From positions 1 through 64,000 of the forward strand of contig JAQWOM010000034.1 of assembly GCA_029245865.1 (NCBI GenBank): 64,000 nucleotides of DNA, in the 5' to 3' direction. Both the position numbers and the translations under genes were made by a program. The DNA is from Planctomycetota bacterium (GTDB lineage Bacteria > Planctomycetota > B15-G4). The stretch's first letter is position 1. Each line of letters begins with the position of its first letter. The notes beneath the pieces were generated by a model. The model was not told the origin of the DNA, did not search any database, and worked only from the letters and a program-made list of their open reading frames with translations. Positions 40,052-49,767 of the stretch are shown here, piece by piece.

Positions 40052-40066
40052 GGCGGAGGGCTCTTG

Positions 40067-41521
40067 GTGATTCATAGACGGTGCACACGCATCGTGGCGA
40101 CGATCGGTCCGGTGAGTTCCACGCCGGTCATGCTCAGCAAGCTGCTGCGGGCTGGAGTGGATGTCGTCCGGCTGAATTTTTCGCACGGCAATCCAGAGTT
40201 CTTCCGGCGGGTCGTCAAGGACCTGCGCGCTGTGTCAAAGAAGCTGGGCAAGCCGGTGGCGATCATGCAGGACCTGAGTGGGCCCAAGATGAGAGTCGGG
40301 CGCGTTGAGGCAGACGCCATTCCACTTCGTGTCGGTCATCAGCTGGAAATCATTGAAGGGCGTAATGCGCGACACGTCGGCAACGAGGATTGCTTGCAGG
40401 TTGATGCTGCGGGCTCTCTCCGCCGGCTTAGCAAAGGGCAAGTTCTTCGGCTCGCAGATGGACTGCTCGAATTGCGGGTGACAAAGCGAACCAAGACTGG
40501 TGTGCAAGCCCGCGTCGTGACGGGCGGTGTCTTGCGTTCACGGCAAGGCGTGAATATTCCCGGCGCCGATCTCGGCGTGAAGGCCCTGACGCGAAAAGAC
40601 CGCATCGATCTCAAGCTGGGTCTAGAGCTTGGAGTCGATGCCGTTGCGCTCTCATTCGTGCAGGATGCCGACGACATACTTCGGCTTCGGCGACTCCTCG
40701 CCAAGTACGGAAAACGGCCCTTCCTCGTTGCAAAGATTGAGCGTGCGGAAGCTCTTCACAACTTGAATGACATCCTGGAGGTGAGCAGCGGCGTCATGGT
40801 GGCACGAGGTGACCTCGGCGTGGAGATCGGTCCCGCGAAGGTTCCCCTGGTGCAAAAGCGCATCATTCGAGAGGCCTTGGCGAGGCGGCGGCCGGTGATC
40901 ACGGCCACGCAAATGCTGGAGAGCATGATCGACCGACCCTCGGCCACTCGTGCCGAGGTTTCTGATGTGGCCAATGCGGTTCTCGAGGGGACAGATGCCC
41001 TCATGCTGTCCGCGGAGACCGCTGTGGGTAAGCATGGCGTCGCTGCAGTGAAGACTCTTGTCAATGTGGCGGTGGAGGCCGAGCGCGATCCGGGAAACTT
41101 GATTGAGTGGTTCGGGGACGATTCTCCGGTCGAGGATGCTGCGCAAGCGGTGACGCGTGCGGCACGACTGGCGGCTCAGGCTGTCGGCGCCGCGGCAATC
41201 GTTGGTTTTTCCAACTCGGGAAGGACGCTTCGCTTGATCGCCAGTCAGCGGCCAAGTCTGCCCGTCTTTGGTTTCTCGCATGACCGAGCCACCATGCGCC
41301 GCATGAAGTTTTTCTGGGGAGTGACTCCTTTGTACATCAAGCGAGCAAAATCAGTGGAGTCGATGATCAAGGACGCAGAGGCTGTGTTGCTGCGCGAAAG
41401 GTTCATCCGCAAAGGCGATCAGCTTGTCATCGTTTGCGGGCAGCAGATCTACACCGGCGCTACAAACTCCCTGCACATTCACACGGTGGGTGCCAGGAAG
41501 GGGAGGCTCAAGTCGCGCTGA
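40067..41521 (+). CDS. pyk: Pyruvate kinase
   Basis: 484 residues from GTG 40067, seven bases after a strong GGAGGG; the TTG at 40064 sits too close. Signatures: TRIVATIGPVS, VVRLNFSHG, VAIMQDLSGPKMRVG, the Lys of FLVAKIER, VMVARGDLGVEI and ITATQMLESMI. It converts phosphoenolpyruvate and ADP to pyruvate and ATP. The C-terminal allosteric domain is complete. The gene overlaps the convergent dCTP deaminase gene by 14 bases at the 3' ends. Confidence 0.97.
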   Translation: MIHRRCTRIVATIGPVSSTPVMLSKLLRAGVDVVRLNFSHGNPEFFRRVVKDLRAVSKKLGKPVAIMQDLSGPKMRVGRVEADAIPLRVGHQLEIIEGRNARHVGNEDCLQVDAAGSLRRLSKGQVLRLADGLLELRVTKRTKTGVQARVVTGGVLRSRQGVNIPGADLGVKALTRKDRIDLKLGLELGVDAVALSFVQDADDILRLRRLLAKYGKRPFLVAKIERAEALHNLNDILEVSSGVMVARGDLGVEIGPAKVPLVQKRIIREALARRRPVITATQMLESMIDRPSATRAEVSDVANAVLEGTDALMLSAETAVGKHGVAAVKTLVNVAVEAERDPGNLIEWFGDDSPVEDAAQAVTRAARLAAQAVGAAAIVGFSNSGRTLRLIASQRPSLPVFGFSHDRATMRRMKFFWGVTPLYIKRAKSVESMIKDAEAVLLRERFIRKGDQLVIVCGQQIYTGATNSLHIHTVGARKGRLKSR

Positions 41522-42593
41522 AGTAGCGCGCCAGGGCGAGGTCTTGGTTCTGGTAGGCCGAGCCTTTTCCACCGTAAAGCACTTCGCACGGCTCAACGGT
41601 TTGCGAATACTGCAGACGGAAAATGGGCTGGCCGTGAGTGACGCGGAATGGAACGTCGTGTGGTCGTACTTCGAGGACTGCGCGGGCTCCCTCCGGACTG
41701 GAGCTGCCCCATCCAAATCCGGGGTCGAAAAACCCTGCGTAGTTGGTTCTGAGTTCGCCCATGCCGACATCCCAGGGAAGCATTTCGGCGGCAAGGTCTG
41801 GAGGGACGCGTATGCGTTCGGAAGAAGCCAGGATGTAAAACTCTTCCGGCTCAAGAATGAGCGCTCCGTGTTCGTCGGGATGAATGGGTTCGAAGAATGC
41901 ATGCGGGTCGTGTTGGCCGACCTTTGCGAGGTCGAGCAGAGGGGCCTCGCGGCGGGCTCGCCAGCCAATGGGTGCAGCATCAGTTGAGCGCAGCGACAAC
42001 CCCATGAGCAGTGCGTCAGCCTCGATGCCCGGCTGGTCGCTGCTGGGAACAAGGTCGTCTCGGGCGACTCGCTGCTTCAACTCGTTGTCACTGAGGCGTG
42101 GGTGCCCCGTGACAAAGCGCGTTTGATTCAGTCGCTGACCGGTGCGTACGCGAATGTCGAATGAGCGGGGGACGACTTCGAGCCACAGCGGGCCATGATA
42201 GCCCTCGGGGATGTCGTCGAAACGATCGTGCCTGTCCACGACAGTTCGTGTGAAGACGTCGATGCGGCCTGTGGAGGAGCGGGGGTTGGCTCGCGCGCGG
42301 ACCCCAGGAGGCAGCGCAAGCTCTTCGGCCAGTTGTACGAGGTAAACCTGGCCTCGCCGAAGCACGGCGCCGTCTTGGAGCGCGAGTTGTTCCGTGACCA
42401 AGCTTGCCGCGGCGCCCTCCACGGTGTCTTCCGTGGGCAGAAATCCGGAGTGAATGGCCAGGGCTTGCTCGCCAAGTCGTAAGTCCAGGGTGGTGGGTTG
42501 ACGCTGGAGAGGGTCCAGGGGACTCCTGGAATGGATGGCTCCAGAGGCCAGCAAACCGTCGATCTGGGCGAGAGTGAGGATTCCGTCAGCCAC
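41508..42593 (-). CDS. dcd: 2'-deoxycytidine 5'-triphosphate deaminase, double-domain type
   Basis: 361 residues, GTG start. About twice the length of E. coli Dcd (193). Each half has a Dcd/dUTPase-like jelly-roll core: ANPRSSTGRIDVFTRTVVD (SSxGR signature) in the first, and ILASSERIRVPPDLAAEMLPW...GFFDPGFGWG in the second. It matches the long DCD family (PF06559) found in alphaproteobacteria and others. It deaminates dCTP to dUTP for thymidylate synthesis. Divergent from sucC; 3' end overlaps pyk. Confidence 0.9.
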   Translation of the reverse strand: MADGILTLAQIDGLLASGAIHSRSPLDPLQRQPTTLDLRLGEQALAIHSGFLPTEDTVEGAAASLVTEQLALQDGAVLRRGQVYLVQLAEELALPPGVRARANPRSSTGRIDVFTRTVVDRHDRFDDIPEGYHGPLWLEVVPRSFDIRVRTGQRLNQTRFVTGHPRLSDNELKQRVARDDLVPSSDQPGIEADALLMGLSLRSTDAAPIGWRARREAPLLDLAKVGQHDPHAFFEPIHPDEHGALILEPEEFYILASSERIRVPPDLAAEMLPWDVGMGELRTNYAGFFDPGFGWGSSSPEGARAVLEVRPHDVPFRVTHGQPIFRLQYSQTVEPCEVLYGGKGSAYQNQDLALARYFSAT

Positions 42594-42631
42594 GCGATTC
42601 GATTTTCAGAGAAAAGAAGAAACAGTAATCC

Positions 42632-43849
42632 ATGGAGCGTGTCTTGACCCCATGCGAGGAGACCAGTAAACCGTCGCACGTGAAGATCCACGAATACCAA
42701 GCCAAACAGCTCTTCCGCGAGGCGGGAATCCAAGTCCCCACGGGTCATGTGGTGGCCACTCCAGCCGAGGCAGGAGCTGCTTTCGAAGCCCTGGGCCAGC
42801 CACTGGCCGTGGTGAAGGCACAGATTCATGCCGGAGGCCGGGGGAAGGGCGGGGGCGTCAAACTCGTCCGATCTGCCCAGGAGGCGCGGCAAGCTGCCGA
42901 AGCGATCCTCGCCAAACCGCTGGTGACTCCTCAGACGAGTGCAGAGGGGCAACCCGTGAAGACCCTGCTGGTCGAGGAGGGTTGCGATATCGAGCATGAG
43001 TACTACGTGGGTATCACACTCGACAGGGGCCTGGGGAGGCCGGTGCTGATGGCCAGCACCGAAGGCGGCATGGACATCGAAACGGTGGCCGCGGAAACCC
43101 CCGAGAAGATCCTGAAGGTCAGCATCGATCCGAGTGGGGGCCTCGCTGCCTGGCAGGCTCGCTCCCTGGCCTATGGGCTTGGGTTGCCGGCAGAGGCCAT
43201 CAAGCCAGCCTGTCAGCTGTTTGGCCAGCTCACGCAGCTGTACCTCGACAAGGACGCCTCACTGATGGAGGTCAATCCGCTGGTGTTGACGAAGGACGGC
43301 GGCCTCCTGGCTCTCGACGGCAAGATCAACTTCGATTCCAATGCGCTCTATCGCCATCCGGATGTCGTGGAGATGCGCGACCTGGATGAAGAAGATCCCC
43401 GGGAGTCGAAGGCAGCGGAGGCCGGGCTGGCCTACATCGCTCTGGACGGCACCATCGGATGCCTCGTGAATGGGGCTGGGCTGGCCATGGGCACCATGGA
43501 CACCATTCAACTGGCCGGCGGAAGCCCCGCAAACTTCCTGGATGTGGGCGGGGGCGCAACAGCCGAGCAGGTGTCAGCGGCATTCAAGATCATTCTCAGT
43601 GACCCGAAGGTTCGCGCCATCCTCGTGAACATCTTCGGAGGCATCATGAAGTGCGATGTGATTGCCGACGGGATCATTGCTGCGGCGAGCGAAACAAAGC
43701 TCTCCGTGCCTCTCGTGGTGCGACTCGAAGGGACAAACGTGGAGCGAGGTCGCGAGCTACTTGAAACCTCGGGGATCGACGTGATCACGGCGAGTGATCT
43801 GGCCGATGCGGCCGCCAAGGCCGTGGAGTGCGCGGGAGCAAGTTCATGA
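42632..43849 (+). CDS. sucC: Succinyl-CoA synthetase beta subunit
   Basis: 405 residues if started at ATG 42632; the family start [12 protein letters not shown] would use GTG 42680 (389 residues), and neither has a clear ribosome binding site. ATP-grasp domain ([19 protein letters not shown]), [23 protein letters not shown] and [12 protein letters not shown]. It forms succinyl-CoA synthetase with SucD in the TCA cycle. The stop overlaps sucD as ATGA. Confidence 0.96.
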   Translation: MERVLTPCEETSKPSHVKIHEYQAKQLFREAGIQVPTGHVVATPAEAGAAFEALGQPLAVVKAQIHAGGRGKGGGVKLVRSAQEARQAAEAILAKPLVTPQTSAEGQPVKTLLVEEGCDIEHEYYVGITLDRGLGRPVLMASTEGGMDIETVAAETPEKILKVSIDPSGGLAAWQARSLAYGLGLPAEAIKPACQLFGQLTQLYLDKDASLMEVNPLVLTKDGGLLALDGKINFDSNALYRHPDVVEMRDLDEEDPRESKAAEAGLAYIALDGTIGCLVNGAGLAMGTMDTIQLAGGSPANFLDVGGGATAEQVSAAFKIILSDPKVRAILVNIFGGIMKCDVIADGIIAAASETKLSVPLVVRLEGTNVERGRELLETSGIDVITASDLADAAAKAVECAGASS

Positions 43850-44745
43850 GCATCCTTGTCGACAAGGACACGCGGGTTCTGACACAGGGCCTGACCGGCA
43901 AGACGGGCATGTTCCACACCAAGCAAGCCATCGAATACGGCACGCGGATGGTGGGTGGCGTGACGCCAGGTAAGGGCGGCACCACGGTGCTGGGTGTTCC
44001 GGTTTTCGACACGGTCGAGGAGGCTGTGAAAGAAACGGGAGCCAATGCTTCGGCGATTTACGTGCCTCCGCCATTTGCAGCTGACGCAATCCTTGAGGCT
44101 GCCGGCGCAGGTCTCGAACTGGCTGTCTGCATCACCGAGGGGATTCCGGTGGCGGACATGATGCGGGTCAAGTCCGAGTTGCGTGGCAGTTCCATGCGAC
44201 TGATCGGCCCGAATTGCCCTGGGGTCATCACGCCAGGCGAGTGCAAGATCGGAATCATGCCCGGCTACATCCATCGTCCGGGCCGCATCGGCGTGTTGAG
44301 TCGGAGCGGGACTCTGACCTATGAAGCCGTCTGGCAACTTTCCACGCTTGGGCTCGGGCAGAGCACCGGCGTGGGCATCGGCGGCGACCCGATCAATGGC
44401 ACAAACTTCATCGATGTCCTGGAAGCTTTCCAGGCTGACCCGGGGACCGATGCCGTGGTGATGATCGGCGAAATCGGTGGCACGGCAGAAGAAGAGGCCG
44501 CCGAGTACATTCGAGATCACATGACCAAGCCTGTAGCCGGGTTCATTGCGGGTATGACTGCTCCGCCCGGCAAGCGCATGGGGCATGCTGGAGCCATCAT
44601 TTCGGGCGGCTCCGGAACGGCTGCAGAGAAGATCGAGGCGCTCACCAAGGTGGGCGTCACCATGGCGCAGACCCCGGCGGGCATCGGAGCCGCAATGGCC
44701 CAGGCCCTCGAAGAGGCCGGGATTCTCGCTCGCTCACGCGACTGA
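43846..44745 (+). CDS. sucD: Succinyl-CoA synthetase alpha subunit
   Basis: 299 residues from ATG 43846, GGGAG upstream. N-terminal CoA-binding domain ([20 protein letters not shown]), [10 protein letters not shown], and the phospho-His in [16 protein letters not shown]. Completes the SucCD heterodimer; overlap with sucC gives coupled synthesis. Confidence 0.97.
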   Translation: MSILVDKDTRVLTQGLTGKTGMFHTKQAIEYGTRMVGGVTPGKGGTTVLGVPVFDTVEEAVKETGANASAIYVPPPFAADAILEAAGAGLELAVCITEGIPVADMMRVKSELRGSSMRLIGPNCPGVITPGECKIGIMPGYIHRPGRIGVLSRSGTLTYEAVWQLSTLGLGQSTGVGIGGDPINGTNFIDVLEAFQADPGTDAVVMIGEIGGTAEEEAAEYIRDHMTKPVAGFIAGMTAPPGKRMGHAGAIISGGSGTAAEKIEALTKVGVTMAQTPAGIGAAMAQALEEAGILARSRD

Positions 44746-44826
44746 CGGTTCCCTTCCGGCTTCGGGTGCTTCGCCGGGCAGGAGAGCCTATACTGGTCGG
44801 ATCGACCGAGCGGAGTTCGAGACGTG

Positions 44827-45060
44827 ATGGATGACACCCTATTGATATCGGACAAGTTCCTGGCGGTGTTAGGGATACCCGGCAGTTGGGAGACGATCAT
44901 CATCCTTGTGGTGGTGTTGATTTTCTTCGGTAACCGCATTCCTGGCATCGCGCGTTCTTTGGGCTCAGGTATTACGGAGTTCAAGTCCGGCCTCAAAGAC
45001 GGGTCGGACAAGTCGAAGAGCGGTGCAGACACAGAGCGCATGGACGGCGAGGATTCGTGA
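44827..45060 (+). CDS. tatA: Twin-arginine translocase subunit TatA/E
   Basis: 77 residues from ATG 44827 (GTG 44824 also in frame). An N-terminal region slightly longer than usual, then one membrane helix (ETIIILVVVLIFFGNR) leading into the amphipathic helix IPGIARSLGSGITEFKSGL, the FGxxxxPxxAxxLGxxxxEFKxG signature. TatA oligomers form the path for folded proteins across the inner membrane. A TATACT box lies at 44789. The stop overlaps mobA as GTGA. Confidence 0.93.
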   Translation: MDDTLLISDKFLAVLGIPGSWETIIILVVVLIFFGNRIPGIARSLGSGITEFKSGLKDGSDKSKSGADTERMDGEDS

Positions 45061-45662
45061 AACCGGATCTTTCGGTGATCGTGCTCGCTGGTGGTGATGC
45101 CAAGAGGTTCGGAGGCCGGAAGGCTGACCGGCCACTGGGCTCCGGGCGGTTGATGGACCGCGTCCTGGATGTGGCCCATGCCGTTTCTGACGATGTGCTC
45201 TTGCTGGGGCGAGACCGCGGGCTGGAAGCCCCAGGGGTCCGTCGACTCCCCGATGAAAGCGCCTTGCGAGGGCCGCTGGCCGGCCTGGCCGCAGGCTTGC
45301 GTGCGGCGCGAAACGCATGGTCTTTGCTTTTGCCTTGCGACATGCCGCATGCACGAACGGAAGTTGTTTCAAAGCTCTGGAGCGCTCGCGGCAATCTGAG
45401 TTCTGCTCGCGCTGTCACCGTGCATTCAGGGGGTATGTCACAGCCCTTTCATGCGCTTTATCATCGAGACGTCCTCTCCGAGGTGCTTGCAGTCGGGCAT
45501 TCGAGCCGACCGTCTCTCCGGTCACTCTTGGCAGACTTGGCTGCGCAGGGACGTCTGCTGGATATTCATGTGGAAAGCCTGGGCTCGCATGCGGACGGGC
45601 ATTTTTTAGAAGACGTCGATACGCCTGCTGATTTCGCCAGGCTGTTAGCTACAACGGCCTGA
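45057..45662 (+). CDS. mobA: Molybdenum cofactor guanylyltransferase
   Basis: 201 residues, GTG start overlapping tatA. Nucleotidyltransferase fold with VIVLAGGDAKRFGGRKADRPLG (LAGGxSxRxGxDKA signature), RGPLAGLAAGL and LLLPCDMPHA. MobA joins GMP to molybdopterin to make MGD for Mo/W enzymes. A related MobA-like CTP transferase is possible, but the signature fits MobA. Folded Mo enzymes are common Tat cargo, matching the pairing with tatA. Confidence 0.85.
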   Translation: MKPDLSVIVLAGGDAKRFGGRKADRPLGSGRLMDRVLDVAHAVSDDVLLLGRDRGLEAPGVRRLPDESALRGPLAGLAAGLRAARNAWSLLLPCDMPHARTEVVSKLWSARGNLSSARAVTVHSGGMSQPFHALYHRDVLSEVLAVGHSSRPSLRSLLADLAAQGRLLDIHVESLGSHADGHFLEDVDTPADFARLLATTA

Positions 45663-45717
45663 ATCGAAAAGTAGGTATGAACCAACACAACCGGGAAGAG
45701 GAGTCGAGGACACCCTG

Positions 45718-46701
45718 ATGAGTCTTCTCAAGCAGGACATCATGGAGCCGGTCAAGGCTGGTCTCGCGGAAACCGATCGCATCCTTCGCGAAGAATTGCT
45801 GGTGGATAACAGTGAGGCGGTGAATCCGCTCATGGATCACATCGGCCAGTTCTCAGGCAAGCGTTTGCGCCCCGCCATCGTGCACCTTTGTGGTGGGCTT
45901 GTGGGTGGGCGCAATCACGAGTTGGCAACCATCGGTGCGATGCTTGAAGCCTTGCACATGGCGACTCTCTTGCATGATGACGTCTTGGATGGCGCCAAGG
46001 TGCGGCGGCAGGTCCCGACGCTGAATACGAAGCACGGGAATCATATTCCCATCCTGCTTGGCGATCTGATTTACGCCCGTACTTTCGACCTCTCTCTGCG
46101 ACTTCCGACGCTGGACGCGGCTTTTGAGATTTCACACATGACGCAGGCGATGTGTCGCGGAGAAATCGAACAGGGTTTCTTCCGCTTCGATGGATCGCAG
46201 CCGGACGAAAGTCGTTATTTCAGAATCATCCTCGGCAAGACGGGAGCGATGTTTAAGGCTGCCTGCGAACTGGGAGTGAAATACGGCGGGGGAACAGAAA
46301 GCGAGGCGCGCACAATGGCGCAGTTCGGGCTGGATGTCGGCGCAGCTTTTCAGATCATTGATGACTGCTTGGATGTCGTGGGCGACGAACGGGTGGCCGG
46401 CAAGTCTCTTGGAACCGATCTCGATACAGGGAAGGTGACCTTGCCAATCATTCGCCTTGCGGGCGGGCTCGATGGTGATCGTATGGAGTCACTGCGTGCG
46501 CTGCTGTGCGGCGAGGTCGAGGGGTCGAGGCGTGAGTTGTTGCGCTCTGACTTCGAACTTGATCAGGCCGTTCACGAATGTCACCAGGAAGCTGACCAGT
46601 ATTTGCATCGCTGCCTGTCCGGCCTTGAGAGTTTCCCTCCTGGGCCTGAACGTCAAAGTTTGCATGACATGTGTAGCTTCGTTCTCGAACGATCCTACTG
46701 A
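45718..46701 (+). CDS. Polyprenyl diphosphate synthase
   Basis: 327 residues. First Asp-rich motif LLHDDVLDGA and second IIDDCLDVVGD, with GKRLRPAIV and GKTGAMFKAA, define an all-trans prenyl transferase. It elongates isopentenyl units for a quinone tail (IspB-like) in the cytosol; chain length cannot be set with certainty from sequence. GAGG precedes the ATG. Normal length. Confidence 0.93.
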   Translation: MSLLKQDIMEPVKAGLAETDRILREELLVDNSEAVNPLMDHIGQFSGKRLRPAIVHLCGGLVGGRNHELATIGAMLEALHMATLLHDDVLDGAKVRRQVPTLNTKHGNHIPILLGDLIYARTFDLSLRLPTLDAAFEISHMTQAMCRGEIEQGFFRFDGSQPDESRYFRIILGKTGAMFKAACELGVKYGGGTESEARTMAQFGLDVGAAFQIIDDCLDVVGDERVAGKSLGTDLDTGKVTLPIIRLAGGLDGDRMESLRALLCGEVEGSRRELLRSDFELDQAVHECHQEADQYLHRCLSGLESFPPGPERQSLHDMCSFVLERSY

Positions 46702-46761
46702 GTTTCATAGGGCGCCCTTCGATGGTGGCGCGCATCACACCCGATATCTGCTGAGGACACT

Positions 46762-47628
46762 GTGGCTTACCGCCCGAACTGGTATGAGAAGAGTTCGCGG
46801 AACTCGGCTTTAGGACGCGCTGTTCAGGATTGGTCCGCGCTGCGCTGGATCTTCACGGTGTGTGCCGTTGTTTATGCGGTGCAGCTTGTGGCGCACTCCT
46901 TCGGCAGCAACTTGATGGAAGATGTGTTCGGGTTGCGTGCATGGACGCTGTCCGGCACCGCTCAGGCGCCTTCGCTAAGCTTTAACTTCCTGTTCCCGTT
47001 GCAGCTGTTCACCTACATGGTGTTGCACTCGCCAACGGACATCTGGCACATCTTCTGGAACCTGCTGCTCTTGTGGTTCTTCGGGCGCGATCTCGAGGCC
47101 GTGATGGGGAAGGCTGCCTTCTTGAAGCTGTTGCTGGTCGGCGGAGTCGTAGGTGGTGTGATGCAGTGGGCTTATGGCCTTTACACGGACTCCACCATCC
47201 CGACGATCGGTGCTTCGGGAGCTGTGTACACCGCGATGGTGCTCTACTCTTGCAAGTGGCCGCGCCGGATCATCTGGCTCATTATCCCGCCTATCCCGGT
47301 GCCCGTGCTCCTGCTGGTTGTCTTTTACGTTCTCAATGACTTGGTGGATTTTTCACGAGGCAGCGGCGGGAATGTGGCTCAGCTGGTCCATCTCGGCGGC
47401 GCACTGGTGGGAGTTCTCTGGTGGCGTAAGGGCGATGTCATCGCTCAGGTCCAGATGAAGCACTCCCGGGACAAGGCTGCAAAGATTGCGAAGATCGAAT
47501 CTTCGGGGCGTCGTGAGATGGACCGAATCCTGGGGAAGATTCAGACCTCGGGGCTTTCTTCACTCGACGACAAGGAGCGGGCTTTTCTAGACGAGAGAAG
47601 CAAGGCGCTTCGCGAAGGACGACGATGA
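46762..47628 (+). CDS. Rhomboid-family intramembrane serine protease
   Basis: 288 residues, GTG start with GAGG six bases upstream. Six membrane helices. Catalytic Ser in TIGASGAVYTA and His in LVHLGGALVG; the L1-side segment HSPTDIWHIFWNLLLLWFFG carries the usual His/Asn. The C-terminal 60 residues are a cytoplasmic charged tail (SSLDDKERAFLDERSKALR). Rhomboids cleave membrane proteins within or near the bilayer; substrate unknown. The following gene starts 19 bases later and encodes an exported protein. Confidence 0.92.
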   Translation: MAYRPNWYEKSSRNSALGRAVQDWSALRWIFTVCAVVYAVQLVAHSFGSNLMEDVFGLRAWTLSGTAQAPSLSFNFLFPLQLFTYMVLHSPTDIWHIFWNLLLLWFFGRDLEAVMGKAAFLKLLLVGGVVGGVMQWAYGLYTDSTIPTIGASGAVYTAMVLYSCKWPRRIIWLIIPPIPVPVLLLVVFYVLNDLVDFSRGSGGNVAQLVHLGGALVGVLWWRKGDVIAQVQMKHSRDKAAKIAKIESSGRREMDRILGKIQTSGLSSLDDKERAFLDERSKALREGRR

Positions 47629-47647
47629 GTCTCTCAGGAGAGTCAGA

Positions 47648-49765
47648 ATGATGTGTCGAGCGCACCTACTCACCGCCTTCACTGGCCTCGTATTGACCGT
47701 GCTGTGCGGGGCGACATCCCTGCTGGCACAAGATGATCAACCGTACGACTTCAAGATGCCCGACAATCTGAAGCCGTTCTGGGAGAGCTACTGGGAGGCC
47801 AAGCTTTCCGGTGATCGCGAGGCAACCGACGAGATCGTTCGCAAGCACCGTGAGCGGGCGGATGAGTGTCTGGAACTGATACTCGACGACCTCTGCCAGA
47901 ATGATGTTCAGTCTTTGCATCATGAGGCGCGCACTCTGGCGTGGACGCTTGACGAGGTGACCCGCAGCGAACGCTACATCACGCGAGTGCGCCTGGTCTT
48001 GGAGTCGGGCATGAAAGATCGTGCGCGGCGCTACAGGGCGCGGCGGGCGTGGTGGGACGCCATCGACCTGGAAGATCTAGGTAAGCAGAGCCGGACGTTT
48101 GAGGCCTGGGAGGTGGCTCTGCAGGCCTACCTGGCGGTCTTTGAAGAGTTCAACGACATCGGCGATTACGAAATGGCCATGATGTGCCTTTCGCGTTGCG
48201 AACAAATTGAAAGAGAGCGCCAGCGTCCGTGGGAGCGAGCTCGCTTTCTTGCTCAGGTGGTTGCGCTTGGCGATCGCCTGTCATATCGCGACAGCGTGGC
48301 CTCCGAGTCGAAGCAGGCTCTAGACGCGCTTCTGAGCATGGGGGTGGATCCCACGAAGGACAAGCCCGCGGATCTGGCCAAGAAAGATGCCGACTTGCCT
48401 CAGGTCGGTGGGCGCGGCCTCGAAGCCTTCGCACAGGACTCGGAAGCAGAGTCCTTTGCGCTTGCCCGTAAGTCGCCGAAGAAGGGCATTGCAGGTGTCA
48501 AGTTGCCGAGCCTCTATCCGGCTGAGCAGTACCAGCTGTGGCCAAAGACCTATGTCACTGAGCAAGGTCCCGATAAGTTTGACTTTCAACGGGCCGCTTT
48601 CCTGGCGCCGTGGGGTGAGCAGTGGACTTTAACTCGCTCGGCGATGTTTGAGTTTGGGATCGACAGTGACAATGACGGTCAAGTGGACGTCAGTTTTTCG
48701 GCAAGTGCGTCGCCTTCGCGAATCGAAGTGCCGGGGCCGGAGGGCGAGGAGCCTTATCCGTTGATGGTCGCTGTGCTCAGCGACAGAGAGCTGATGTTCG
48801 GAGTGGAGACCAATTACGCGCCGACCCAGGCCGGAACTCGATTGCGGTTCTGGCTGGCTTCGCAGATGGAAGGCAAGGTCCTTGGGACTCCATGGAAGAT
48901 GTACGACCTCAACATGGATGGGAAGTTTGGGCCGCTCGTCGAGAATTTCGACGATCTCATCACCGCATACACCCGCGACGATCATGTGAGCTATTGGGAG
49001 CCCGATGGCGTGTTGATCGGGCGTGCGAAGAAAGCGATTCCGCTATCAAGTGTGATGCCCATTGGGGATGAGTTCTATCGCTGCATCCCTTCTTCCGATG
49101 GAACGTCGGTTGAGATGCGCAAGATGCACATCGCAACGGGCAAGGTGAAGCTCGACGTCAACACGGGGCGGCAGCCGGATTTCCTTCTCGCCCGGGCTAT
49201 CGATGAAGAACTCGAAGGCGCCATCTTCGACATTCTCCCTCCCCGGAAGGGCGGCGCCGTGTCTCTCCCCGCAGGGGATTACCAGATTGTTCTGGGGGCA
49301 CTGAGCACAGGCAAGCGCACCAGCCTCGACATGGCCCGGATTTATTCAGGTGATTCGGAGCCCTTCAAGATAAGTGCGGGCGTGACCACTGAGCTTGAAG
49401 TCGGTGCTCCGTACAAGCTCACATTCAAGACGCGCATGAATGACGAGGGCGAGTCCGAGGTGGATTCGCGCACTCTCCGAATCTTCGGTCAGGCGGGGGA
49501 AGAGTACACCATGCTTTTTGACGAAGCTTTGCAGCCTGACGTGTCGGTGCAGAATGAATCTGGCAAGCCTGTCGTCAAGGGTGACTCGATGCGCGCAAAT
49601 GGTATCGAGCAGTGGCAGAACAACGCTACAGACCGTGACAACGTGCTCTGGTTCCCCATGGAATACAGCATCGAGGTCCCTCGGGGATCCACGTACAAGT
49701 TCAAGCTGCAGCAAAAGAAACATTCTTTGCTGGGCGGCCCGTTTGAGAGCGATTGGATTCAGTAG
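47648..49765 (+). CDS. Large exported protein, unknown function
   Basis: 705 residues; AGGAG seven bases before ATG 47648. Signal peptide residues 1-27 (TGLVLTVLCGATSLLA, cleavage before QDD). Residues about 30-230 are helical and TPR-like (EVALQAYLAVFEEFNDIGDYEMAMMCL). The middle is beta-rich with Asp-rich loops, DSDNDGQVDVSF and DLNMDGKFG, that could bind calcium. The last 200 residues look like tandem Ig-like or beta-sandwich units (VSLPAGDYQIVLGALSTGK, TTELEVGAPYKLTFKTRM). No catalytic motif. Two bases separate it from serS. Confidence 0.75.
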   Translation: MMCRAHLLTAFTGLVLTVLCGATSLLAQDDQPYDFKMPDNLKPFWESYWEAKLSGDREATDEIVRKHRERADECLELILDDLCQNDVQSLHHEARTLAWTLDEVTRSERYITRVRLVLESGMKDRARRYRARRAWWDAIDLEDLGKQSRTFEAWEVALQAYLAVFEEFNDIGDYEMAMMCLSRCEQIERERQRPWERARFLAQVVALGDRLSYRDSVASESKQALDALLSMGVDPTKDKPADLAKKDADLPQVGGRGLEAFAQDSEAESFALARKSPKKGIAGVKLPSLYPAEQYQLWPKTYVTEQGPDKFDFQRAAFLAPWGEQWTLTRSAMFEFGIDSDNDGQVDVSFSASASPSRIEVPGPEGEEPYPLMVAVLSDRELMFGVETNYAPTQAGTRLRFWLASQMEGKVLGTPWKMYDLNMDGKFGPLVENFDDLITAYTRDDHVSYWEPDGVLIGRAKKAIPLSSVMPIGDEFYRCIPSSDGTSVEMRKMHIATGKVKLDVNTGRQPDFLLARAIDEELEGAIFDILPPRKGGAVSLPAGDYQIVLGALSTGKRTSLDMARIYSGDSEPFKISAGVTTELEVGAPYKLTFKTRMNDEGESEVDSRTLRIFGQAGEEYTMLFDEALQPDVSVQNESGKPVVKGDSMRANGIEQWQNNATDRDNVLWFPMEYSIEVPRGSTYKFKLQQKKHSLLGGPFESDWIQ

Positions 49766-49767
49766 GC

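Noticed and set aside
44789-44794. TATACT box as a tatA promoter
   Set aside because: No acceptable -35 element at 16-18 bases, so it is mentioned only within the tatA entry.
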